From: Tigriopus japonicus
Taxonomy: Eukaryota; Arthropoda; Copepoda; Harpacticoida; Harpacticidae
Length of the DNA: 64,000 nt
Direction: 5' to 3'
Assembly: GCA_010645155.1 (NCBI GenBank)
Contig: CM021314.1
Location: 7,117,148 to 7,181,147, forward strand
The notes under the pieces are model-generated. The model ran no database searches. It saw only the letters and a list, made by a program, of their open reading frames with translations, and was not told the DNA's origin. The number at the start of each line of letters is the position of its first letter. Position 1 is the stretch's first letter. The translations under genes were made by a program, and so were the position numbers. Shown piece by piece: positions 39,092-50,254 of the stretch.

Positions 39092-39349
39092 AAGGGTGAC
39101 AGCTATTTGATGGGCTTGTCAGCCAGATATGCTCAAGAACTGGGCACGTCCATTCATCAGGTGCTTCAACAATTGGAAGATCTTCGCTTGGCCGAATGGA
39201 GCGATCATGCCCCGCCTCCACCTTCAGTGCCCAATGGTCATAGCTCCCATTATTTTGTCAATCCTGTGGACCGAACCTACGTCAACATGGCCAACAATCG
39301 TGGAGGCAATCACAGTCTTGAGCCAATATACGTGCCCGGTCAATATCAG
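39092..39349 (+). CDS. Gene A exon 2
   Basis: 86 codons, phase 0 at both ends (acceptor TTTGCAG, donor GTACGT). It starts KGDSYLMGLSARYAQELG and continues with a predicted amphipathic helix (VLQQLEDLRLAEWSDH). A Pro-rich linker and a Tyr-containing stretch (YVNMANNRGG) follow. The first about 40 residues are strikingly conserved in gene B (NGDEYLSSLALRYSQELG... LEEIRFSDW). That marks a real, unnamed module rather than linker. It follows the IREGIRL helix of exon 1 across a phase-0 junction. No catalytic motif is visible; a helical interaction module is inferred. Confidence 0.85.
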
Positions 39350-39523
39350 GTACGTTTAGAGAGGTTGCGGGGATTTTTTTTACTCATGTTACGAGTGAGG
39401 TCTCCAGAGTGCCGTTCTGGAAATGGCAGATTTCTTTCCTAAACTCCAATGATTACGTTTTATATGAAATAATTTCATGTGAAAAAACAAGCTGTTGACT
39501 GAGCTACATCTTTCTCATTGCAG

Positions 39524-39633
39524 CCGTCAAGTTGTCTGAGCAACCATGAAGGGCAACAAATCTATGATTTTGCTGCCAAATATCGCTCCCAAATGCGGCA
39601 TCAGCACGCCAAACATCTCATGTCCCCACAAAC
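39524..39633 (+). CDS. Gene A exon 3
   Basis: A 110-bp exon (phase 0 in, phase 2 out; acceptor CATTGCAG, donor GTAAGT). It encodes PSSCLSNHEGQQIYDFAAKY and a basic, His-rich tail. The matching exon of gene B is also exactly 110 bp and reads SSSCISDQEGEALYDFANKY. Conserved positions are SSC, the acidic-Glu-Gly step, and (I/L)YDFA.KY. The resemblance to the SH3 start ALYDF does not extend to an SH3 fold. Confidence 0.85.
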
Positions 39634-39736
39634 GTAAGTTACATGAACCTTATTAGCACTAAAGATATCCTCGCACTATGTGAAGAGATTAAAGACTACC
39701 CCCTAATGATGGAATGACTTTAATTTAAATTTGCAG

Positions 39737-40085
39737 ATGGATCAACTTTGCTCGTAAATTCATTACCAAGGCATCCAATTCGATGGCCATAAACAATGGG
39801 CCTGGTTCAAACAAAGGAGATATGAACGGTCAAAATCGAACATTCTCGCATTCTGTCAGCGAATCCCATCTTCCCTCGATGAGCCGACGGCAGACTATAA
39901 ATTTTGCGCCAACAGGATCAGCTCAGACTGATCAAGTCTACCATCAACGTCACCAACGTCCTGGAAGTCCGGATAGAGTGACCGTGATGAAGACCAAAGT
40001 CCTTTATCATAGTCAGGGTGACTTCCGATCACAAATCGACTCCAACACGCTCATCGAATATGGTCACCATGAAGCCGCAGTTTAA
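39737..40085 (+). CDS. Gene A exon 4 and C terminus
   Basis: Completes the split Thr codon, then WINFARKFITKASNSMA, a Ser-rich stretch, and a C-terminal part with TVMKTKVLYHS, ending HEAAV and TAA. The total protein is 596 residues. Gene B shares the entry (FYDLAKKVI), a similar TRVVY motif and an EASV end, so both the start and the tail of this exon are under constraint. The last residues could be a C-terminal binding motif, although the fit to classical PDZ ligands is weak (Ala at -2). Confidence 0.85.
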
Positions 40086-40203
40086 CCGGGTTCTTTGCTA
40101 CCTAGAATGAATTTGTGATACTGCCTGATTTTGTAATCCACTGAACATTCCATACTTACCACAATGAACCATATTCCATTAATTGTCTCTTTTGTCATGA
40201 GAA

Positions 40204-40209
40204 AATAAA
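40204..40209 (+). promoter_or_regulatory. Poly(A) signal of gene A
   Basis: Canonical AATAAA 119 bp after the stop codon and about 300 bp before the start of the next gene. This gives a short 3' UTR. Confidence 0.6.
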
Positions 40210-40514
40210 AGTTATGACTTGATTTTGGCGTTTTAGGATTTGTAAATATGTGTGTATGTTTTTGATAGCAAAACAATGGTGGGGAATTCCGATGATTGAT
40301 TGCTCAAGGAGTTGTGCTGTTCCCATATTTGATTTGTCAATTGAGTAAAGCGATAAGAACGACGTACATGACACCCCCAAAAATCCGTTGTCTTGGATTA
40401 CTTGGTGTAATACGGAAGACAATACAAATAGTCGATGGGCAAAGATCCTCCGTTCAATGGTCAAACCAAGCGATGTGAATGAACCAATGGTTTTTCAGTC
40501 AGTGACAAGTGAAC

Positions 40515-41147
40515 ATGAAGTTGAGTCAAAAGATCCTTGAAATCGTACTCTTCATCGTACTCCCTTGCCTAGTGATCATCGCAAATGTGTTTGAAATCGG
40601 GATATTGGCCATCTTTGGCCATCCTATTATCTCAATCGTTGTGTCCTTGCCATTTTGTCTCGTTGCTGTGGTCACAGCTCTGAATTTTAAGCAGAACCAC
40701 ACGAACATCACACAAGAGATCCCTTGCTTTGTCCTTCAAATCTGGCCTCAATTCAGAACACTGCAGTATCTGTCAGAATCGTTTGAAACCGACCAAGACC
40801 GAGAAAAGGCCCGAAAGACGAAAATCTATGCCAGCACCATTCAGCCTTATCTTCAAAGTTTGCCTTTGATGGTGGTCAACGCTTATATTCTTTTAAGCCA
40901 TCGGCCCAAACCCGAGGAGACTCATGTGGTTGTGGCCATAATGGCATCACTGACAATTTCCGCTCTTTCCGTTTTGTTAAATGGGGTGTTTATTGCCACG
41001 GAAAGGATAAATCTTCAATATCCGGGTCAAACAAGTTGTTTCCAATCATTCTTGCCCCCGCTTTACGTCTTTGTCAGTTTCATGTGGACATTAGTTTTCA
41101 AACTGACGCTTGTTATTCTCAGCAAGCGTGATAGATCACCAAAGGAG
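40515..41147 (+). CDS. Multi-pass membrane protein, XK-related (XKR)-like, exon 1
   Basis: 211 codons from ATG 40515; an in-frame TGA at 40503 and a TTTTTCAG just upstream suggest a spliced 5' UTR. Hydrophobic segments lie at about residues 7-30 (ILEIVLFIVLPCLVIIANVF), 32-55, 116-136 (SLPLMVVNAYILL), 142-168 and 182-206. A conserved-looking IPCFVLQIWPQFRTLQYL precedes a charged stretch. This order, with a half-buried FVLQ.WP segment and a segment resembling the PQ..LQ.Y region, fits XK/XKR proteins. Some members of that family are lipid scramblases of the plasma membrane. Family assignment is from pattern only. The donor is GAG|GTGAAA, phase 0. Confidence 0.65.
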
Positions 41148-41211
41148 GTGAAACTAATCCTTTTGAATTGTCTATATGAAGACCAAATCTGATTGCTAAT
41201 TTTCATTTCAG

Positions 41212-41239
41212 AATGTCATGGTTACCGATGGTCTCAATG
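41212..41239 (+). other. 28-bp candidate microexon (frame-breaking)
   Basis: Flanked by a good acceptor (TTTCATTTCAG) and a strong donor (GTAAGT), it would add NVMVTDGLN. With 28 bases it shifts the downstream exon into a frame that lacks the hydrophobic segments and stops at about 42021. Skipping it joins exon 1 and the long exon in phase 0. It is either an unspliced chance match or an alternatively used poison exon. Confidence 0.35.
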
Positions 41240-41572
41240 GTAAGTTAATTACACTCAAATGACCTTGCAAATTTGTCATATGCCAACAACCAAAGATCAC
41301 GCCATCGAAAGATAGGAGAACATATTTTTAACGCTACTTCAATGAAACGTAATCTTATACCCTGCTACCTTATCTATAGATTTGTCATCTGTCAAACCTG
41401 TGTCAACGGCTTTCAAAATATAATAAGTTAAAAAGTAGTTAAATAAAATAACAAATACTTCATTTTCAGATGTAATTAATCACAATTACAACCACTTTCC
41501 GGATGTATTTCAATTGATTTTATTTTCTCGAAACCAACTTATTTCCATTTCGTTTCAATGGTAAAATTCCAG

Positions 41573-42391
41573 GAGAAGCGCAAAAATGTTCAATACAAAA
41601 GTCCCACATTTTCTGTTTTAGATTCTCTCCCTCTGAAAACCCTGTTGTGGCTTGTTGTGTCCATTGTTCCCCACGGACTTGTTCCTATCGTCCTCAACTT
41701 TGCTCAAGGTCAGCCGTTTTCAAAATTGGGATATTTCCCGTTGGCGTTTTCTTACGTATCATTCCTAACAATCAAGCCAGGAACAACGGAGAGTTCAGAC
41801 TCAGGTTTAGAAAAGTATCATCTGCACGAGATCCAATACAACCAATGGATCCATATCTTATCGTCGTCGACATATTTGGGATTCACCATAGGAACTGGCG
41901 CTATTTATATCGCTATGCCCCTGGTTCTCTTCACCACAATAGTCCTATGGAAATTCAAAATATGGGCCGGTTTGTGTGGGATTGGAACGATTGGTTCCAC
42001 AATCATTGTTTGGAACAGTGACTTGAATCTCCCCGAGTGTTGGTTGTATTCGATCGTTCTCGTCTTGTCCTATCTACTCCCAATTGGGTTCTGTGTATTT
42101 GAAAACTCGAGCCCAGAGGAATTGGACCATTCAGAATCCACCAATGGAAATGGTGTTCCAAATGATGCCCAAATTACACCTCGACAAGAGGAACTTTCAG
42201 ACAGTTCCAAATCAACAGAGTCGAAGTCAGAAGATCAAAGCCAATCCTCAACTAATGGTGACAGTCTATACTCCATGAATAATTCCACTGGATCTTTGGA
42301 CCATCGCGAGGGTGATGATGAAGAATACGAAGATAGAGATGGGTCCCTTGGAACTGATCTTTCATCCTCTGTTGAGACGACAAACTTATAA
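41573..42391 (+). CDS. XKR-like protein, C-terminal exon
   Basis: 272 codons plus stop, entered in phase 0 after AAATTCCAG. Hydrophobic segments include LKTLLWLVVSIVPHGLVPIV, FPLAFSYVSFL, YLGFTIGTGAIYIAMPLVLF, WAGLCGIGTIGSTIIVW and CWLYSIVLVLSYLLPIGFCV. They bring the total to about ten, as expected for XK-type proteins. The last about 90 residues are a hydrophilic, Ser/Asp/Glu-rich tail (SESTNGNG... EGDDEEYEDRDG), presumably cytosolic, ending SSVETTNL. The full protein is about 483 residues if the 28-bp candidate exon is skipped. It lies in tandem about 430 bp behind gene A. Confidence 0.65.
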   Translation, partial: EKRKNVQYKSPTFSVLDSLPLKTLLWLVVSIVPHGLVPIVLNFAQGQPFSKLGYFPLAFSYVSFLTIKPGTTESSDSGLEKYHLHEIQYNQWIHILSSSTYLGFTIGTGAIYIAMPLVLFTTIVLWKFKIWAGLCGIGTIGSTIIVWNSDLNLPECWLYSIVLVLSYLLPIGFCVFENSSPEELDHSESTNGNGVPNDAQITPRQEELSDSSKSTESKSEDQSQSSTNGDSLYSMNNSTGSLDHREGDDEEYEDRDGSLGTDLSSSVETTNL

Positions 42392-43629
42392 ACAAACGTC
42401 AATTGAAGAAAGAAAGAGAAGGATGGAACACCCAAAGACACTTTCCGTGACTACCAAACCTCTGGAGGTTCTATTTTCGATCTTCGATCTTTGGTGGTGC
42501 GAAATGGAACATGGCGATCTTCACTTCCTAACTTGTTGATGAGATGAAGATCATTGGATGATTTGGTTCGACTTGCAGGCTAGAACTCGCTCGACGTGAA
42601 TGTCGATTGTGTGATTGGATCAGGAATCTCTCCGGACATTATCGCAACCATTTCCTCTTACACACACACTCTCTCACAGCTCATTTCCGTCCCAATTTCA
42701 CGCCCTGATTTCCCTTGGGTCCATTTTCCTCATGATCGAATCCTATTTTATGCGTCTTTTTTAACAGTCCCTCATTGTACCATGAACGCAATCGCCCAAG
42801 AGAGAAATGGAGAGACGTCTCAAGAGCCTAGGGCTTCATATTTTATACAACTTTATTTCGAGGTTCCAGAAGTACCCATCTTTTGATTAAACACAAAAGA
42901 ACGGTCATTACTATAAAAATAAGGTCAAATATTTTCCATCTGGAAGTGTAAATCATTCCCATTGTTAGAAGAGGATTGTGTGATAAGCATCTTCATACTT
43001 CAGAATGGAAAAAAGGTGCCCCATTCCCCAAAATTCCTACCTGATATCGCTTTGTGATTTTCATGGTATTTCCAAATTTTGAATTTGGGATGATCCTTTG
43101 GTAGGAATGAGTTGTTCATTTGTTTTTCCCTGTTTGCTTTGTCACAATGGAAAATTTCTTCGTCTTGACAAGTGAACAGTGTAATTTAAAGAGTACAGTC
43201 AAAAACTTCACTGTCTCACGGATGGGTGACACCGGCATTTTCGGCATCGACGCCGACACTGACGTCGTACACCCTGACACGAAAGTTGTGTCGTAGTCTT
43301 ACTTTGAGCCTAAAAATGACGGCAATGCGTGGACACTTTGGCGCAATCAAACCACTCGTGTGCCCCAACAAGTGCCTAGAATATTTTTGGATTAGTTAGG
43401 ATGTAATTTAAGGGCAAATAATTAACAAACTATTCCTGGAACAGCAATTGTCATCTTGATGTCCGGCGTTTTCTTTTTGCACGGTTCCATCTGCCTTTAA
43501 ACAGCTGTGAAAAAATAGTGAATGGCGAGAATCAAATTTTACTCGGTTTTGGAGAAAGAAGACTAGTTTTGGAACACCTCTAACCAAAAACAGCGGGAAA
43601 TATTACCGTCCGTCATAATTCAAGAGCTC
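42392..43629. other. 3' UTR of XKR-like gene and intergenic DNA
   Basis: The first few hundred bases are probably the XKR-like 3' UTR; an ATTAAA at 42886-42891 could serve as its poly(A) signal. A GC-richer patch at 43215-43270 (GACGCCGACACTGACGTCGT) has no recognised role. Confidence 0.4.
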
Positions 43630-43971
43630 ATGGAATCTCAACCGTTCATCAAAATTTTAGGCAAAAGGAAGACACCTGAAAAAGTGCGGAAAAACGTTGA
43701 GCCGTCCACACTTTCCACTTTGGCCGAAAGCATCCCAAACATCATTTTCGAGGAAGAAGAGACTAGTTGGGGACAGATTGCATGTCAAGTCGTTCAAATC
43801 TATTCTTATATAATGAAAATATTTTGGTTCAAAATTACGGCAAAACTTTCATGTCAGGGTGTATTCAATTTGATCATTGAAGATTTTCGAACATTTGTGG
43901 TGCAGCCTCTTTGTCCTCTAAATAATGCGTCTGTATTCCTTAAAACAAGGACTTGCTTAAAAGTAGTTTAA
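43630..43971 (+). CDS. Unrecognised 113-codon ORF
   Basis: Begins at a true ATG (CTCATGG) with a charged, protein-like N terminus (MESQPFIKILGKRKTPEKVR) and an acidic patch (FEEEETSWGQ). It then turns hydrophobic and Cys/Phe-rich, as translated non-coding sequence often does. It may be a chance frame, a transposon remnant or the first exon of a gene with a donor I cannot place. No homology recognised. Confidence 0.2.
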   Translation: MESQPFIKILGKRKTPEKVRKNVEPSTLSTLAESIPNIIFEEEETSWGQIACQVVQIYSYIMKIFWFKITAKLSCQGVFNLIIEDFRTFVVQPLCPLNNASVFLKTRTCLKVV

Positions 43972-44281
43972 TATCAAACTCAAGTCTTCCAACATGTTCG
44001 TTTCAACACTCTCTATCCTACTTATAGAGTGTTGTCAAGAGTCTTTCATGAGAGCTCATAACAATCGTCAGGCAAATAGGAAAGATTTCGCAGTAAGGGT
44101 TTAAAAAGTCAATGACTTTAATTTTTACCATATTTTATAATTCTTTGTTTTTCCTTAAACTGACAAAAGAAGTTTTCCACAGCAATTCAACGCTTTTTGT
44201 CCCTATTTCACTTGAAGCCGCCTGCGGATGTGTTTTGTGTAAACCAAGAAAAGCTAAAAGTCAAATCTGTTATATGTTGTA

Positions 44282-44287
44282 TTTATT
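44282..44287 (-). promoter_or_regulatory. Possible poly(A) signal of gene B
   Basis: TTTATT on the plus strand (AATAAA on the minus strand), 383 bp past the gene B stop codon. It is the first canonical signal noticed downstream of gene B. Confidence 0.35.
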
Positions 44288-44669
44288 CATCTCAACAACA
44301 ATAAGTCAGATCATCAGAGTGAAGAAAAGCATCGTACAATGAATGTTAATGCTAATGGTAATAAGAGGAAAAGAAGCTCTCTGTTTCAAGCGGTTAAGTG
44401 AATATCAATCGGAGACCTGGAACTGTAGGTAGGCAGATAGACAGATAAATAGTTTGGGTTGTTGAATAGTATTGAAGATTATCATTCGGTTCATAAGAAT
44501 ATTGATCATCAAAGAGGAAGTAATATCACAGACGACGGTGGCAAACCAACTTTAGGCTCATATCGATTGCACAAAATCCTTGGGCAGTGTTTCTTGCACA
44601 ACTTTTGATTCTCTTCAATCCCTTCTTTTGGCACAATTTTGATTTTTGTCCACTGTTTGCATTTCTTCC

Positions 44670-45165
44670 TCATACAGAGGCTTCTTGTGATTTCGAGTGT
44701 AGCACATCATCTCGAGTCTCATTGTACACTACTCGAGTCCGAAACATTTGCACCCGCCCATTGGGCGGGATGCTCCCATTGGGAGATGTTTTATGCATCA
44801 CAAGGGGCGTGGAAGGACCTCCATTGGTGCCAAAATATAGATCACTTCCGGGATAACGATTGCCTCCGCGTCCGTTCACACTTCGAAAGGTACTCATATC
44901 GAGGCCAGCGGGCGGATCCCGCCTTCCCAAAGTCAAGAGGGGCGTGCCATAGATGGATTGAACCTCCTGAGAACCGCCGTAAACTGGGCGTTGCAAAGAG
45001 GGCGTGTGAGTGGGTGGACCCCCTTTTCGCAATCGAGTTCGAGTCATGAAACGTTGATCCATATCATTGAGAGCGTTTTGTTTCCGGTTGAATTTGATGG
45101 GTGTGGAAAACGCACTCGCCGATTGATTTCGTCGACAGATCACTTTTTTGGCCAGGTCATAGAAA
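44670..45165 (-). CDS. Gene B last exon: paralogue of gene A C terminus
   Basis: 496 bp ending in TGA. After the split Gly codon it reads FYDLAKKVICRRNQSASAF, the counterpart of gene A's WINFARKFITKASNSMA. It then runs Gly/Pro/Arg-rich (RLRKGGPPTHTPSLQRPVYG, GRGGNRYPGSD) and ends with MFRTRVVYNETRDD... SKSQEASV. It is longer than gene A's exon 4 (349 bp) through extra low-complexity sequence in the middle. The acceptor ATCGTTCCAG precedes it. Transcribed toward the XKR-like gene and gene A, so the two paralogues are convergent. Confidence 0.8.
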
Positions 45166-47001
45166 CTGGAACGATAAAAAGAGAGCCATATGATTGGGAT
45201 GGACATTTTGTTAGAGCATGTTTTGTATAGCTGAGTGTCCAAGGAACTTCGTGGACACATTGCTGTCAAGCACTTGGTCCCCAGATCGTAAATCTCCGGC
45301 CATTAAACTTAACAAATTACCGAAAGCTGTGGCTCGCCTTGGGGCGAAAACTTCTTCAGACAGACTGAGACAGAAAGACTGAAGAAGAGACTTCAGAGAA
45401 GCGAATTCTGTCGAGGGATTGTAGAGCAACCGGGAGAAAAAAAGTTGAACTACTTGATAATAAATGTTGTTTACTTTGCCATTTGGAACTTGGAAACTCT
45501 TTCAACGAGCAATCTATTACATCTGAGGTGGGAAAAAGAGACTCTTCCACAAATGGCCTTGGCAGCTCGGAATGATCTGTGATTTGACGAATCAAAATAA
45601 AACGGGTTTATTTTTTTCCATTTAACGAGTTCTAAGAACCTCGTCTCAAAATTAATCCTTCCCTTGGTCATCTAGAATCCTAATAAAGGAGAGGGTCTTA
45701 AAAAGTAGGACAACTTGGAGCATCGCTCTTTATAGACTAAAGGAGACAAGCTTCATTTTCATTGGAGTACCAAAGAATGGACCAAAATTCGGCCCTCCCT
45801 TAACCTTCTTTTAACGCCTCGGAATTTTTATGATGAAAAAATTCTCTCGCCTGGGACATTATCCAGTGTCGCCATTTAAAATATGGGGATTAAGGCGTCT
45901 CTCGCTTCTTCGGAAAGTATGTACAGAAATATTCCTTAATCCAGAAACAACAGAGCGACCGCAAGACTCAAATTTGCCATGATGCCTTTTTCTGTGGCCA
46001 TACTAATCTCGGAATACCGTCTCCTATGCCTAGATCAACAGCACCCGAGTTTTATCGTTCACCGTAAATGGAACGGCCAGGGACCTAAAATGAGATTGGA
46101 TTTTCTTGTCATGGGACGTAGACTCATATTTGCAATGGTCGTTCCTCGTTGTTCTCTTGTTCCTTGGATCCTCCTTAGGGGAGTAGCAATTTGTCCGATC
46201 TCCTTAATGTATACAAAGAGCAGTCAATTGTGAAGATATTCGTTTTTCTGCTAGAACGAACAACCATTATTCAAGAAAAGCACCAACTTGACTCCATTCT
46301 AGTACTAATGCGCTCCTATTTGGATATCTCTATTTCATTTTGGTAGCCCCCAAATTTGGTGTCGAGTGGAGCCATCAAATTTGCATGCTTTCTCAGTAGG
46401 GGTCAGCAATTATGTTCTGGCTCTGAAATAGTCGTCGTGGAAGCACTCAATGGAAATAATTTAGGTTAATGGGTGCTCATGAATACAAATAAACAGGTTA
46501 GGGAACATTCGTCAAAGAGACATGAAAATAGGCCGTTATATTGTTATCAGATCCATTTGTATTGTGAAGGGGAAAAGTATCCAAGGTATCTAGATATCCG
46601 TGAATGGACGGTGAAATTCAAAACAAGTGAGGGAGAAAGCAATTTCATTGGAATTTAGGAGGAATTCTCATTTGTAATTAAACTCGGTTGTCAAACAAGC
46701 GTTTAGGAAAAGCGAACCCGTCTCTCTCCTTTCTCTCTCCTTTAAATCCAAGACAAATGGAAAGAATGCCGAAACAAAGAGAGAAAGTGAGGCGAGAATG
46801 AGACCAGCAGTTTACGTACTCTTTTCAACAATTGAAATGGGGAGCAAAATCGACGCATTGTTCAGTACAAACGTGGAACACGTTTCAAGTATTGTCACTT
46901 CAGATTTGTCACCATTGACAAGGTGGATCCCCCAATTTGAATATGGAAAATCACCCAAAGCAAGGAGGAGATGCATGCGCATGTCGGAAATTCGTACTTA
47001 C
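45166..47001 (-). other. 1.8-kb intron of gene B
   Basis: Donor GTAAGT at 47001-46996 and acceptor CCAG at 45166. No nested gene or recognised repeat. A run of CTCTCTCC words sits near 46720-46745. Short frames on both strands look random. Confidence 0.65.
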
Positions 47002-47111
47002 CCTGAGGGGGAGAGTTTGGATTTGCTGGAACTCAGGGTGGATCGTCCCTGATATTTGTTGGCAAAGTCGTACAGGGCTTCCCCTTCCTGATCACTGATG
47101 CAACTGGAAGA
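47002..47111 (-). CDS. Gene B 110-bp exon, matches gene A exon 3
   Basis: Phase 0 in, phase 2 out and exactly 110 bp, the same as gene A exon 3. It encodes SSSCISDQEGEALYDFANKY and a Ser/Lys-rich tail (STLSSSKSKLSPS). The acceptor is CATTTTACAG and the donor GTAAGT. Identical length, phase and aligned residues show that the two genes descend from one spliced ancestor by DNA-level duplication. Confidence 0.85.
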
Positions 47112-47182
47112 CTGTAAAATGGAAAACCCACAAATCAATGCAATGAAATTTAAACAAAAAAATAGGGTGTTCTGTGTTTTAC

Positions 47183-47383
47183 CGCGTAGATTCCGGGTTG
47201 GAACGATCGTTGGAGTTCGTCCCGGATGACATTGGCGTAAGTGTGTTGGTAGCTGGTGAGTTGGGCCTGATTGGTCCAATCGGAAAATCGGATTTCCTCC
47301 AGGGAAGACTGGATCTCACTCTGGGGATAGCCCAGCTCTTGGGAATATCGAAGGGCCAGACTTGAGAGGTATTCATCACCATT
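47183..47383 (-). CDS. Gene B exon matching gene A exon 2
   Basis: 201 bp, 67 codons, phase 0 at both ends (acceptor ATTCTAG, donor GTAAAA). It encodes NGDEYLSSLALRYSQELG, a helix with LEEIRFSDW, then YANVIRDELQRSF and PGIYA. The gene A exon is 57 bp longer because of a Pro/His/Asn-rich insert. Only 71 bp of intron separates it from the 110-bp exon. Phase-0 entry predicts a missing upstream exon with the SAM domain, as in gene A; it was not found between here and the window end. Confidence 0.85.
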
Positions 47384-50234
47384 CTAGAATAAATCGTCGA
47401 GAGGAACAATCATTAGGGATGGATTGGTTCCAATTCTCCTTTGGTCGAGGTCAAGATGACCGCTTTGGGAGATTGAAAATCTCATGACGTTCGAGGTCTC
47501 GATCTACGTTGCCAAGCATGTGATGGAATCATGTTCCGGTACAAATTGAACGGTTTTATTATTGCACCATTTCCTCAGGGGCTGTTGCAAAAAAGAGCGG
47601 AATTTATTTGATAAAACTCCATAAAAGCCGTTTCCCGAATGACGTTTCCCCCTTTAAGGACGTCGAACTGGAAGCCGTTCATGGGATCGTCTCCAGCTTT
47701 ATATCTGTTAGATCTCTTCCTCTTCCGTCTCCGCTTAATCTTCCTCCATTTTGCCTTCAATGCCTTCGAACTATGAAGAAGGATGAAAAGAGACTTCAGA
47801 ATCAAAGTGTCTTCATCCAGAGATCCTCTTCATTTGTCAAAATGTTCCGTTATTCACCAATTCCAAGCGTCTTCTTTCCCATATCTAGCGTGTCTATCAA
47901 CCTCAAGCCCGTGTTTATCGTTAAGGGTTTTAGGGAAAAAAAGCCAAAATGGTCTGGAAAACAACATCTGTGATGGGTGACTCTTGGATACGATGACTTC
48001 AACTCGGTTCGTCCGCTCGCCATCTTAACTCGTGCGTTCCCAGTGGCTCTTCATAACTTGGGATCGTTCCCCCAAAGCTCATATAAAAGACCATTAGTTC
48101 CCGCTCCATTGCTAGCCAACCTAGTAGGACCACCACCACCACTACTACTACTTCTCCTATCCTGTTTCTTTCTCCTACCCATCTACAGTTCATTCTCTAG
48201 TTCAATGGAAGGAGCGACCGAAAGGCGCCGTTAGTCAGTTCCTTCTTTTATGTTGGGTGGTGTTGTCAATTCCGTGAACCAAGGAACTGAAATGAGTGTC
48301 TTGACTCACTTTGGGGACGCCATTTGGGCCGAGTAGAATAGGGAGGAAGGAAGGAAGTTTTGGGGGAGAAATGACACAGAAGGTCACCATGACTTTCTTG
48401 AGATTTTTGTCGCGACTGGGTAATGAAGAAGAGAGGGGATTAAAAAGCGCTAATTGTCTCTCTTATGACTCGGACTTAATGAAGAACTTGATGGAGTTAA
48501 TGTCAGCTCGAAAGTGCCTTAATTTGGGATCCAATGTTTTCGTCTCTTCTTCCATTTTTTGCCCTTATTCTTGTTTCGGAACCTTAACGAAGACCGAGTT
48601 CTTGAGACAAAGAAAGTGGGACAAAAAGTCGGTTCACGTCCATTTTCCTTTGTATGATTTGATCAGGAATGGAGGTCAATCCACATTTGCTTTCTAACTT
48701 CATACGGTCATTGGAATCACAACTGTATTGTACCGATGTCCTTTATATCGAAAGAACTCCCAGTTTTATGATTGTATTTGGGGAGAGTGGAATCATAAAA
48801 AGTTGCCAAAATTCCCCCTCTTCAAGAGATGCGAATAGCGGGAAAGCAGAGATTGTTGCAAAGCGAAGACAGACTCACTCGAGGGTTGGTCGCTTGAAGA
48901 TAAGGGAATTAACTTGGGACCACCATCGAGACTCTTGGCATCGCAAAAAAATGAGGCTTCAAGAACTTCTGAAGCATCCCCAGATTTTTTTTGCCTATGA
49001 ATAGAGAGTTGGAGATGGGTCAAAAAGGACTCCCCTTCATATAATGAACTAGAATCGACGGATGATGTAATAACGCCCAACAACAAAGAGAGCGGGTGTG
49101 TAAATGAGGTGATGCCATTTAATACTTTTTGCTTCTTTCGGGTCTCTCTACGTATTCCATCCCCCTCCTCCCTGACAATGAAGTCTAAGTAGCGGGATGC
49201 AGATCCAACCATGAACATGTCAATTCACCCAAGGATCATTAATCATATTGATCATGCGCCGCAGCCAATGTATAACTGACTGTAATCCTCACACCAGCCT
49301 TGTTATGGAAAACAGATGCTCAAGTAACACGCCTTAACAACATTCATAGAGCATCGTGACATCTGAGCCAAAAAAATCGAACTTTCGATCCTCAAAACCG
49401 ACGTACAAAAGAGAGTTCTCATGAAGAAAGCCAATCCTTGGTGAACTGAAGGTTGATCGTGTACGTACTGTACAAAAGGAGGGTAAACACCCCTTGTGCA
49501 CTATTATATTGATGTTCATGGAGGGAAGAAACGAGGGAGGATAAGGAAGAGGAGGAAGAAAACCCTCAGACAATTTTCCAACTCATTATCTCTCCCTCTT
49601 CAGAAGCGAGAAGACCTGGATGAAGGGAGCCCAAATGCCCAAAGACTCAACTACCCTCTTCGATGTTGTTATGTCAAGGGGACTTTTCTTGGTCTTTGAG
49701 AGTGTTTATCGAATCGAACCCCAACCACCCTTTGTCATGGACTGACTCGATTGGTCTTATTGTAATTTCGAGAGGAAAGCACTTTTTCAATTTAGTCACC
49801 GACGTTTGATTTAGGAGTGACAAGGTGCATGCCAAGTGTAAATTCGGAGAAGGTTGTTAAATTGTAAAAAGCTAGAACTTTACTGTCATTCTGGAACGCA
49901 GAGGTGCCATAAAGCGTTAGAAAAAGTGCATGCAAGTAGAGCCCTAAACTACTAGATAGCGTACGTGTTCTAATTGTGGAACTCACTCCAACAAAGGTTG
50001 GAATGAGTCTAAACATGTCTGACCTTTTTGGCAGAGACATTGGCCATAAATCCCTCAAACCTGATTAACCTTGTTGGCTTTGGTTCCCGTTGTGAACCTT
50101 GATGACTGCTCCCCTCTCTCATTCTTTCATTCTTCGTGTCCTGTCTGAAGCCGTTCCAATGGAATTAAAGAGTCTGTTGGAAGTCAATCCAGTGAACCAA
50201 GTACCCGAACAGTTGATGGTTCTCGGCCTGACTA

Positions 50235-50254
50235 CCAACCAACCAACCAACCAA
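50235..50254. repeat. (CCAA)n microsatellite
   Basis: Five CCAA units within otherwise unique sequence. Confidence 0.8.

Noticed and set aside
47002..47111. SH3 domain suggested by EALYDFANKY in gene B
   Set aside because: Only the first strand-like motif is present; the exon ends soon after and the next exon does not continue an SH3 fold.
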